NCBI GenBank assembly: GCA_014379305.1
Contig: JACMMB010000358.1
Span: forward strand, 1 to 9,513
Direction of reading: 5' to 3'
Source: Akkermansiaceae bacterium
GTDB taxonomy: Bacteria > Verrucomicrobiota > Verrucomicrobiia > Verrucomicrobiales > Akkermansiaceae
DNA: 9,513 nucleotides
Part shown: positions 1 to 6,391 of the stretch, piece after piece
Layout: every line of letters begins with the position of its first letter
Numbering within the stretch: position 1 is the first letter of the stretch
The notes under the pieces: model-generated
What the model was told of the DNA's origin: nothing
Database searches by the model: none
What the model saw: the letters and a program-made list of their open reading frames with translations, nothing else
Program-made: the position numbers and the translations under genes

Positions 1-303
1 CAGGTTCCCGTCCTCGTTTTCCTTGGCGACGATGTCGCCGGCGACCAGGGCGAAGTAAATCGATCCGAGCAGGAACATGCTCAACAGCATGATCGTGAAG
101 GTGATGGTCAGCGAGCTGTAGTAGGTGCCGAATTCCAGTCCGTTGCGCTCCAGCATGCCGTGCATGTATTTCTGGCTGCGCGGGAGTTTGTAAACGAACA
201 GAATGACCGCCTCCATGATGAGGAAGGCCCCGTAGCCCATCCAGGTCCGGGGGCGGGCAAAGAGTTTGCGGAGCTCGCCGCGGAGTTGTTGGAGGAAGAG
301 CAT
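1..303 (-). CDS. ABC-2 type transporter permease, N-terminal 101 residues (runs off window)
   Basis: Inner-membrane permease subunit, seen only as its first 101 codons because the gene continues past the left edge. Reading the minus strand from the ATG at 303-301 gives MLFLQQLRGELRKLFARPRT, a short basic cytoplasmic segment. A first hydrophobic helix follows at about residues 21-38, and a second long one at about 62-88. Residues 89-101 (GDIVAKENEDGNL) match the conserved short motif after TM2 of ABC-2 permeases, where the usual form is like 'ISSEREKGTLR'; this is thought to be a coupling segment to the ATPase. The start lies one base after the ATPase stop codon (TGA-C-ATG), so the two are almost certainly co-translated and form one transporter. 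The substrate is unknown. It is probably an exporter, since ABC-2 permeases paired with a BcrA-like ATPase export lipids, antibiotics or polymers or process surface proteins. Confidence 0.92.
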   Translation of the reverse strand, partial: MLFLQQLRGELRKLFARPRTWMGYGAFLIMEAVILFVYKLPRSQKYMHGMLERNGLEFGTYYSSLTITFTIMLLSMFLLGSIYFALVAGDIVAKENEDGNL

Positions 304-304
304 G

Positions 305-1201
305 TCAGTTAGGACTCGGCGCGCCGTTGTGGATTTCCATGTAGAGGTCTTCCAGCGAGCGTTTAACCGGCGAGAAGGCGCGGACCCGGACGCCGGCTCC
401 GACGAGGGTTTCCACGAGGGCTGCGGGATCGGAGCCGTGTCTCAGGCTGATGCGGGTGTTGGAGAGCACATCGCCGCCGGTGCTGTGGATGATGCCGCAG
501 GCGAGGCCCCAAGGTTCCAGATCCACTTCGAAAACCGGGGTGTCGTCCTGCAGACCCTTAACGGTGCCTTCGAAGACGCGCTTGCCTTCGCGGAGGATGG
601 CCACGCGGTCACACATCAGTTCGACCTCGGCTAACAAATGGGAATTGAAGAGCACGGTCATGCCGCGCTCGTCGCGGAGGTTGAGGATGAAGTCGCGGAA
701 CCACTTGATGCCTTCCGGGTCGAGCCCGTCGGTGGGTTCGTCCAACAGGAGAACCTCGGGTTCGGGCAGGAGCGCCTGGGCGAGCGCGAGGCGCTGGCGC
801 ATGCCGTGACTGTAGGTGCGGACTTTCGAGTGGACGCGCTTGGTAAGGCCGACGCGTTCAATGACCTTTTGGGCGGCGACGGCGTCGAAGCCGCCGGAGT
901 AGCCCATCAGGATTTTGAGGTTATCCCAGCCACTGAGGTAGTCGTAGAAAGCGGGGGCTTCGAAGATGGCACCGACCTTTCGCAGGGCCTTGGAGCGGTG
1001 ATGGAGCACGGAGATGCCGTCGATGGTGACGTCGCCCTGATCGGGCATGACCATGCCGAGGATGATACCGAGAGAGGTGCTTTTACCCGCGCCGTTGTGG
1101 CCTAGCAGGCCGTAGATTTCGCCGCGTTCGACGTGGAAGGAAACATCGTCGAGCGCGGGTTTTCCGCTGAATTTCTTGAAGAGACCGCTGGCGGCTAGCA
1201 T
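305..1201 (-). CDS. ABC transporter ATP-binding protein (BcrA/NatA-like)
   Basis: Cytoplasmic ATPase of an ABC exporter, 298 aa and full length for the family (about 300). All nucleotide-binding motifs are visible: Walker A GHNGAGKST at 34-42, signature SHGMRQR at 131-137, Walker B LLLDEP with D154/E155, D-loop GLDP at 159-162 and the switch His in NSHLL (H188). The Q-loop position reads FEAPAFYDYLSGWDNL, with Glu81 instead of Gln. This is a known variation in bacitracin-type BcrA ATPases, so it is not a defect. About 80 residues after the H-loop form the usual C-terminal regulatory part and end in RSLEDLYMEIHNG. The gene lies 15 bases after the pseudopilin stop and one base before the permease ATG, in one operon. 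No clear Shine-Dalgarno precedes the ATG. The transported substrate cannot be deduced. Confidence 0.97.
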   Translation of the reverse strand: MLAASGLFKKFSGKPALDDVSFHVERGEIYGLLGHNGAGKSTSLGIILGMVMPDQGDVTIDGISVLHHRSKALRKVGAIFEAPAFYDYLSGWDNLKILMGYSGGFDAVAAQKVIERVGLTKRVHSKVRTYSHGMRQRLALAQALLPEPEVLLLDEPTDGLDPEGIKWFRDFILNLRDERGMTVLFNSHLLAEVELMCDRVAILREGKRVFEGTVKGLQDDTPVFEVDLEPWGLACGIIHSTGGDVLSNTRISLRHGSDPAALVETLVGAGVRVRAFSPVKRSLEDLYMEIHNGAPSPN

Positions 1202-1216
1202 GGGAATATGGATTGG

Positions 1217-1723
1217 TTAGTTGCTGACGGCGAACCGCGGTTTGTTCGAGCTGCTGAGGTCGGCGAAGAGAAAATTGGTGCCGCCGGGATGCCAGGATTC
1301 CTTGTCGGTGATGAGCGGGATGGTGTCCTCGCGAACGCCGAAGAAGTAGAGGTTGGAAATGTGGCGCCCGCTTTGGGTGGGGTTCCAGGAGTAACTGGAT
1401 CCGGTCTTTTCAAACTCCAGCTTGTCCGCGGGACAGTGGAATGCATCGGGGGATTGGAGGTAGGGCAGCAGAGCGGTGTCGAGCACCGCGACATCTAGTG
1501 TGCTTGAGGCACGGGCCATTTGGAGGGACGGCATGGTATCGTTGTGTTCCTGCAGATATCCTTGCAGTGCGACTCCGAGTGAACGGAGATTTCCGAGGCA
1601 AGCGGCTTCCTGGGATCGCGAAATCAACGAACGGGTCACCGGATAGCCGATGCCGACAAGAGTGCCGATGATCGCGATGACGACCAGCAGCTCAACCATG
1701 GTGAATCCGCGGGATTTCGTCAT
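1217..1723 (-). CDS. Type IV pilin-like protein (prepilin N-terminal methylation domain; H-X9-DG-type pseudopilin)
   Basis: 168-aa pseudopilin. Residues 1-30 form a class III signal: basic MTKSRG, prepilin-peptidase cleavage expected between G6 and F7, then the hydrophobic helix FTMVELLVVIAIIGTLVGIG with the essential Glu at mature position +5 (E11). The globular part has hallmarks of the PVC family: CLGNLRSLGVALQGY at 42-56, NDTMP at 61-65, FHCPAD at 95-100, SSYSWNP at 109-115 and HPGGTNFLFAD at 145-155. In relatives this last segment ends FADGHV; here it reads FADLSS, so the terminal DG is lost and the protein stops soon after. Its ATG overlaps the stop of the upstream gene by four bases (ATGA), a sign of translational coupling. 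It sits in an operon with an ABC exporter rather than with pilus or type II secretion genes. The likely role is a minor pseudopilin in the inner membrane/periplasm; its partners are unknown. Confidence 0.93.
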   Translation of the reverse strand: MTKSRGFTMVELLVVIAIIGTLVGIGYPVTRSLISRSQEAACLGNLRSLGVALQGYLQEHNDTMPSLQMARASSTLDVAVLDTALLPYLQSPDAFHCPADKLEFEKTGSSYSWNPTQSGRHISNLYFFGVREDTIPLITDKESWHPGGTNFLFADLSSSNKPRFAVSN

Positions 1724-2349
1724 TGGCGTGGGCCGAATTCATTTCCGCGGAGGCCTTGCATGGTTTCGTTCATGGCCTCCATGAGTGGGGCTAGGTCGAG
1801 CTTGGTATCGGCGCTGGATTTTTCGAAATACGCCTTCATGCCCTGCTGGCTGATTTGGTCGAGGAGGTCCGCACCGAGCTGATCGGCGCGCTCCATTTCG
1901 GATTTCGTGCGGCCTTCGTTGATTTCCTTGAGTCCCTGCTCGACGAATTTCTTGCGCTGCTCGGGCTTCATCGCATCAAGGGATTCCATGAAACGACTCA
2001 TGGATTCGACGATGGTCAAGTCGATGAATCGGTTCTTTTCATCCGGTGAGAGTTTGCGGAAGAAGGTTTCACCGGAGCGGTTTTCGCGGTTTTTTTCGCG
2101 CTCCTGGAAATCGAGGCCATTGACGAGAGCTGCGATTTTCCGGAGTTCCTTCTCGCGACGACTGGCCTCGGTTGGGTCCGGTGTGGCCTTCCCCCCGGAC
2201 CAGTCGGAGAAATTCGCTTCGGCAACCGCGCGGTTCACCCGCTCAGCGGTGATTTTCCTGGATCCCGCGTAGGCGCGGATTCCCCACACGCAGCCCCAGA
2301 CGAGCACGAGAACCAGCGCCGCCTTGATCATCACTTCCCTGTGTCGCAT
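1720..2349 (-). CDS. Membrane-anchored helical protein of unknown function
   Basis: 209-aa protein whose family I do not recognise. A single hydrophobic segment at about residues 8-27 (IKAALVLVLVWGCVWGIRAY) would anchor it in the inner membrane or act as an uncleaved signal. The rest is highly charged, rich in Glu, Lys, Arg, Met and Gln, and predicted helical, so it is probably periplasmic. Residues 98-146 (RKLSPDEKNRF..., LDAMKPEQRKKFVEQGLKEI) contain two 'L/M-x-P-(D/E)-(E/Q)-(K/R)' helix starts, a pattern often seen in helical repeat proteins. It is the first gene of the four-gene operon and overlaps the pseudopilin start by four bases, which implies linked function. An alternative start is M7 (ATG at 2331-2329): an AGGGA lies just upstream of it, while nothing Shine-Dalgarno-like precedes the first ATG. 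The choice of start does not change the membrane segment. Confidence 0.85.
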   Translation of the reverse strand: MRHREVMIKAALVLVLVWGCVWGIRAYAGSRKITAERVNRAVAEANFSDWSGGKATPDPTEASRREKELRKIAALVNGLDFQEREKNRENRSGETFFRKLSPDEKNRFIDLTIVESMSRFMESLDAMKPEQRKKFVEQGLKEINEGRTKSEMERADQLGADLLDQISQQGMKAYFEKSSADTKLDLAPLMEAMNETMQGLRGNEFGPRQ

Positions 2350-2456
2350 TTCTGGCAGAGGTTAGGCGAAGACCGTTCACGCGCAAGCGGACAAAATCGA
2401 CAGGCGGTCCGCGCCGATGGAAATCGATCTTGGCGATCCCCGAGCGAGATGTTTCA

Positions 2457-3179
2457 ATGATCCGGATGAAAGCACATCCGAGCTTGTTTCTATTGCTGGC
2501 GCTTTTGACTTCTGTGGTGTCGGACGCAGATATGATTTCCGATTTGGCCGGAAGAGCGGAAACAGGCGATGTGACCGCGCAATTGGAACTCGCGGGAGTT
2601 TATGCGAAGGGAGAGGGCGTGGCGAAGGACCCTGCGGCGGCGACCCGGTGGATTCTCAAGGCGGCTGAGCAAGGAGACGTGCAGGCACAAGTCATACTTG
2701 CCGATCGGTATCTCAAGGGCGAGGGGGTCACCAAAAACGGGGACGAGGCGGTGAAATGGCTTTCCAAGGCGGCGGAGCAGGGAAACGGAGAAGCGCAAAT
2801 GACTCTTGGCGGAATTTTAATCGCGGGGAAAGGTGTCAAAAGAAACAGCACGGATGCTGCCAAGTGGTTCATGATGAGCGCGGAGCAGGGGAATCCTGCG
2901 GCGCAGTGCCAGATCGGTCGGATGCACATGATGGGTGCCGGCGTCTCGTTGGACGACGTGGAAGCTTACAAATGGTCTGACCTCGCGGCGGCTCAGGGCA
3001 ACGCGCCCGCCAAGAAAATCCTGTTTGTCCTGAAGATGAGAATGACGCCGGAGCGGGTGGTGTTCGGCCAGCAGCTTGCTCGTGATTTCCGGGAAATGAA
3101 AGCGGCGGAAAAAACGCTGGATCTGCCTGGAGACATCCCTGAAGTTTTGCCGACGGAGTTGCCAGCCGAGCCAGAGTGA
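2457..3179 (+). CDS. Secreted Sel1-repeat protein
   Basis: Sel1-like repeat (TPR-related) protein, 240 aa from this start. An N-terminal Sec signal is visible: MIRMK, hydrophobic core at about 9-21, cleavage likely near SDA-D at 24/25. Four contiguous repeats follow, each exactly 36 residues: 38-73, 74-109, 110-145 and 146-181. Each has the Sel1 pattern xAQxxLxxxYxxGxGVxxxxxxAxxWxxxAAEQG. A basic helix follows (about 182-220), then an acidic, Pro-rich tail ending PAEPE. Sel1 proteins are scaffolds for protein-protein contacts, often in envelope stress or surface assembly; the partner here is unknown. The frame stays open upstream to a TTG at 2430, but ATG 2457 (weak GAG 9-11 bases upstream) or ATG 2466 gives a proper signal peptide and is preferred. 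It is divergent from the minus-strand operon and converges on the large surface-protein gene. Confidence 0.92.
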   Translation: MIRMKAHPSLFLLLALLTSVVSDADMISDLAGRAETGDVTAQLELAGVYAKGEGVAKDPAAATRWILKAAEQGDVQAQVILADRYLKGEGVTKNGDEAVKWLSKAAEQGNGEAQMTLGGILIAGKGVKRNSTDAAKWFMMSAEQGNPAAQCQIGRMHMMGAGVSLDDVEAYKWSDLAAAQGNAPAKKILFVLKMRMTPERVVFGQQLARDFREMKAAEKTLDLPGDIPEVLPTELPAEPE

Positions 3180-3189
3180 TGGTGAATCA

Positions 3190-3210
3190 CTCCGGCCGGA
3201 TCGGAGGCCG
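3190..3210. terminator. Possible bidirectional terminator between convergent genes
   Basis: Only 32 bases separate the stops of the Sel1 gene and the large minus-strand gene. They contain a perfect 10-bp palindrome TCCGGCCGGA (3191-3200) and two alternative 5-bp stems: CTCCG 3190-3194 with CGGAG 3202-3206, and CGGCC 3193-3197 with GGCCG 3206-3210. No T-run follows on either strand, so intrinsic termination is only a guess from position and GC-rich pairing. Confidence 0.25.
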
Positions 3211-3211
3211 A

Positions 3212-6200
3212 TTACGGATCGACCCAAACATTCCCGAATGTCGCGGAGCTAAGAGTGGGATCGCTGCCGCTGGAGACCGCAAGTCCGATGTGACAATAGG
3301 TCGGCAGGCTGACTTTCGTCGCTCCCCTGTAAGTCCAGTTAAGGCCATCGGGGCTCGTGTAAGCGAAGACCATTTTCCTACTCGTGTTGCGGACCAAGCG
3401 CACCCAAGTATCGACGTTTCCGCCACGAGCGAAGCCTTTCAACGAGTTTTTAGCCCCGAATTTCAAGCGGCTGACGAGCCGATACGAGGAGTCGTTGGTC
3501 AGGCCGATGAACACCTGACGTGCTTTTGGAGCCATCGACTCGCGGATCATCACTCCGGCGTAGCAGGGAGATCCGGAGTTTTGTAGAAGAGTAACCTTGG
3601 CGGTGATCGAGCCATCGCCGCTGAGCGCTTGGTAGGTGAATCCGTGTTTGTCGCTGATGCCACCGAGGGCTCCCGAGCCGACCTGGGTGAAGGTTCCCAA
3701 ATTGTAGGAGATTGAACCTGGGATCTGGCCCGTGCCAATATTGGCGTTCGTCCATGGGAGAGGAAGTCCGCTGACGTTGATGCGTAGCTCGACATCGGCG
3801 ACGGCCGAAGCATTGTCCGCGGCTCGAACGACGAAGGTATTCAGTCCTGCGCTGCCAGTCGGCGGAGTGCCTGACAACTCGCCGCTTACCGCGACATTCA
3901 ACCATGCCGGACCGGCAACTTTCCAAAAAGTGATCGAGTCACCCGCGTCAGAATCGACCGCCTTGCCCGCCAATGTCTGACCGGAGTAAGGAGCGTTTTG
4001 GCTGGCATCGGCGACCAGCACGGGATTGCTCGTGAATACCGGCGGGTGGTTGACATTTCCGACGGCGATGCTGAGCACCGCTTCGTCGAAGGCACCGACC
4101 TGGTCGGCGACGCGGACGACAAAGGAATTGCTTCCGACATTCGAATTGCCGGGTACACCACTGAGCGCTCCATTTGGCGACACCAAGAGCCAAGCGGGGC
4201 CGGATACTTTGGTGTAGGTCAGGGTGTCTCCCGGATTGGCATCCGTGGCAAGGAGCTGCCCGGAGGTGGGCGATCCCTCGATCGCACTCCGGGAAATCGG
4301 ATCCGATGAGAAAACCGGAGCGAAATTCTGGGTATTGACCACAGCGGGAATAATGGTGATGGACACCGTTGCGAGCTGTGAAGTGAGACTGCCATCGCTT
4401 GTCTTGAAGGTAAGCTGGTCACTGCCGCTCACGCTTGGATTCGGTTGATAGGTGAGATTGGGAGCTGTGCCGACCAGCGTGCCCTTCGTCGGACTTCCCA
4501 CGATCGTGAATGTTAGGGCGTTGCCATCCACATCACCGCCGCCCAGCACGAAAGATCGAACTGAGCCCGCCGGTGTTTCCATAACGACGGAATTGGCGAC
4601 TGGAGCGTCATTTACCGGCGTCACCGCAATCGTGACCGTCGCTGGCGGAGAGTTTGCGAGGCCGTCACTCACCGTGAAGGTGAAACTGTCGCTTCCGTTG
4701 AAGTTCGCTGATGGGGAATAGCTCAGATTTGGAGCCGTCCCGCTGAGTGTTCCTTTTACTGGGCCGGTGACAATTGCGAAACTTAGTGAACTTCCTTCGG
4801 CATCGGTGCCGCCAAGGATGACTGGCAGCGGTGTGTCTTCTGCTGTTGTGAGGGTGTTTGCGACTGCGACTGGAGCATCATTTGTGGTCGCGACGGTAAT
4901 GGAAACTGTAGCGATCTGGGAATTGACGATGCCGTCGCTGACACGGAAAGTGAGCTGGTCGGAGCCGTTAAAATTTTTCGCCGGGTTGTAGGTGAGATTC
5001 GGGGCGGTTCCAGTGAGGGTTCCATTGGACGGCCCGGCCACCACGCTGAATGTCAGACTATTGAGATCCTTGTCACTGCCACCCAAAATAATTGCAAGCG
5101 CGGTGTCTTCTGTGGTTGATACGGATTTCGAAGTTGCGACCGGTGCATCGTTCACCGGCGTTATGGTGAGTGAAATGGTGGCGGTCGGGGAATTTACGAG
5201 ACCGTCGTTGACGCGAAAAGTGAAACTGTCGCTGCCGCTCAAGTCCGCAGAGGGTGAATAGGTCAGATTTGGAGCGGTGCCGCTGAGACTCCCTTTCGTC
5301 GGGCCGCTCACGACTGAGAACGACAACGGATTGTTCTCCACATCAGAGCCACCCAACGTGATGGCGACCGGAGTGTCTTCGGATGTCCCGACGGATTTGC
5401 CAAGAGCGACGGGGGCGTCATTGAGATTCGTGACGGAAATTGAAACCGTGGCCGTCGTGGAATTCACGGAGCCATCGTTAACCCGGAAAGTGAGCTGGTC
5501 CGAACCATTGAAATTCGCAGCGGGGGTATAGGTGAGATTCGGCGCCGTGCCGGTAAGAGTGCCACTGGAGGGGCCGGTGACGACGGTGAATGCCAAGGTA
5601 TTGAGGTCCTTATCGCTTCCACCCAAGACGATTGCGAGAGAGGTGTCCTCGGGAGTGCTTACCGATTTGGGTGTTGCGACGGGAGGATCGTTAACCGCTA
5701 TCACAGAAATCGAAACTGTGGCAGTGGCGGAATTCAAAGTGCCGTCATTGACGCGGAAAGTGAAGCTGTCGCTGCCGTTGCTATCAGCGAAAGGTGAATA
5801 CGACACATTCGGAGCGGTGCCGCTGAGAGTGCCTTTTGCGGGGCCACTGATGATCGAGAAAGTAAGCGGGCTGTTTTCGGGATCCGTACCGCCGAGAGAG
5901 ATCGCCAGGGGGGTATCCTCATTGGTTGAAACGCTTTTGGCCAGGGCGACGGGTGCCTGATTGGTCGGCACCGTAGATGGAATCGTGTAGGATATCGGGT
6001 TGGACAGGGGACTCTGGAGACCCGTTTGATTGAGGGCTGACACTACGAAATAGTAGGTGCTTCCTGCATTGAGTCCTGAAATGGAAGTGGTAGGACTCGT
6101 CCCGACATTGACCACGTTAGGATAGGCTCCGGAGCTTGTGCCGTAACTGACTTTATACCCGGTAATGTTGGTTTCCGGGTTGGCATTCCACGCCAGAGTC

Positions 6201-6391
6201 ACTGCGGCTCCGGTCGCTACCTGAGACATTACGCCTATGGCTGCAGTGGTTACTGCGAGGCGTTTCAGTAGCGCTCCTGCGTATCCGATGGGATCCCACA
6301 GGGACCGGTTGGCAGTTCTAGGGATGGTTGGGAAGCATTTGGACAAAGCTTCGCCCGGGCTGGCCTTGGAGGCCAAACGATTGTTTTTCAT
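3212..6391 (-). CDS. Large secreted adhesin-like protein: FN3, six tandem cadherin-like repeats, two putative-Ig domains, LamG-like C-terminus
   Basis: 1059-aa exported protein. Residues 1-63 are an unusually long signal: about 43 mostly polar residues, then LLKRLAVTTAAIGVMSQVAT with cleavage near 62/63. An FN3 domain follows at 64-138 (VTLAWNANPETNITGYKVSY; YYFVVSALN). Six tandem-95/VCBS-like cadherin-type repeats of exactly 90 residues follow, starting N(Q/D)xPVA at 144, 234, 324, 414, 504 and 594. Each carries EDT...LGG(S/T)D...GTAPN(L/V)(T/S)Y...GSD(SF/QL)TFRVNDG; the sixth lacks EDT. Two putative-Ig/dystroglycan-type cadherin-like domains cover about 691-777 and 782-875 (GPAWLxV...GxLSGxP...FVVRAAD). 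A LamG/DUF1349-like jelly-roll forms 878-1059 (GDGSITAKV, AGVMIRES, WVRLVR, AYTSPDGLNWT, IGLAVSS). The only mature cysteines, C943 and C1033, lie in this last domain and could form a disulfide. No LPXTG, PEP-CTERM or autotransporter barrel is present. The likely role is adhesion or glycan binding outside the cell; this is inferred from domains. Confidence 0.93.
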   Translation of the reverse strand: MKNNRLASKASPGEALSKCFPTIPRTANRSLWDPIGYAGALLKRLAVTTAAIGVMSQVATGAAVTLAWNANPETNITGYKVSYGTSSGAYPNVVNVGTSPTTSISGLNAGSTYYFVVSALNQTGLQSPLSNPISYTIPSTVPTNQAPVALAKSVSTNEDTPLAISLGGTDPENSPLTFSIISGPAKGTLSGTAPNVSYSPFADSNGSDSFTFRVNDGTLNSATATVSISVIAVNDPPVATPKSVSTPEDTSLAIVLGGSDKDLNTLAFTVVTGPSSGTLTGTAPNLTYTPAANFNGSDQLTFRVNDGSVNSTTATVSISVTNLNDAPVALGKSVGTSEDTPVAITLGGSDVENNPLSFSVVSGPTKGSLSGTAPNLTYSPSADLSGSDSFTFRVNDGLVNSPTATISLTITPVNDAPVATSKSVSTTEDTALAIILGGSDKDLNSLTFSVVAGPSNGTLTGTAPNLTYNPAKNFNGSDQLTFRVSDGIVNSQIATVSITVATTNDAPVAVANTLTTAEDTPLPVILGGTDAEGSSLSFAIVTGPVKGTLSGTAPNLSYSPSANFNGSDSFTFTVSDGLANSPPATVTIAVTPVNDAPVANSVVMETPAGSVRSFVLGGGDVDGNALTFTIVGSPTKGTLVGTAPNLTYQPNPSVSGSDQLTFKTSDGSLTSQLATVSITIIPAVVNTQNFAPVFSSDPISRSAIEGSPTSGQLLATDANPGDTLTYTKVSGPAWLLVSPNGALSGVPGNSNVGSNSFVVRVADQVGAFDEAVLSIAVGNVNHPPVFTSNPVLVADASQNAPYSGQTLAGKAVDSDAGDSITFWKVAGPAWLNVAVSGELSGTPPTGSAGLNTFVVRAADNASAVADVELRINVSGLPLPWTNANIGTGQIPGSISYNLGTFTQVGSGALGGISDKHGFTYQALSGDGSITAKVTLLQNSGSPCYAGVMIRESMAPKARQVFIGLTNDSSYRLVSRLKFGAKNSLKGFARGGNVDTWVRLVRNTSRKMVFAYTSPDGLNWTYRGATKVSLPTYCHIGLAVSSGSDPTLSSATFGNVWVDP
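4343..5962 (-). repeat. Six in-phase 270-bp tandem coding repeats in an A-B-A-B-A-B pattern
   Basis: Within the surface-protein gene, six units of exactly 270 bp (90 codons) lie end to end: 5693-5962, 5423-5692, 5153-5422, 4883-5152, 4613-4882 and 4343-4612, in order of translation. Units 1, 3 and 5 share GSDSF and KG(T/S)LSGTAPN; units 2, 4 and 6 share GSDQL, and units 2 and 4 also share GTLTGTAPN and SDKDLN. The alternation is also visible in the DNA: on the plus strand, odd units read gtgaa(a/g)ctgtcgct and even units gtgagctggtc at the same place. This suggests growth by duplication of a two-domain, 540-bp unit. Unit 6 is the most diverged, particularly at its beginning. Confidence 0.93.

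Noticed and set aside
266..1105. Plus-strand open frames opposite the ABC ATPase
   Set aside because: The opposite strand carries all ABC ATPase motifs; high-GC coding DNA leaves long antisense frames.
305..1201. Glu instead of Gln at the ATPase Q-loop as a sign of an inactive enzyme
   Set aside because: BcrA-type exporter ATPases often carry Glu here, and all other catalytic motifs are intact.
3212..3300. Cell-wall or exosortase sorting signal on the large surface protein
   Set aside because: The C-terminus ends SSATFGNVWVDP, with no LPXTG, no PEP motif, no hydrophobic helix and no basic tail.
4224..5960. Series of plus-strand open frames of similar length across the repeat region
   Set aside because: They are antisense shadows of the six 270-bp repeats; they recur with the same period, lack a signal or domain, and the minus strand encodes clear domains.
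4343..5962. Regular repeats as a possible CRISPR array
   Set aside because: The period is 270 bp, units are coding and in frame, and there are no short identical repeats with unique spacers.
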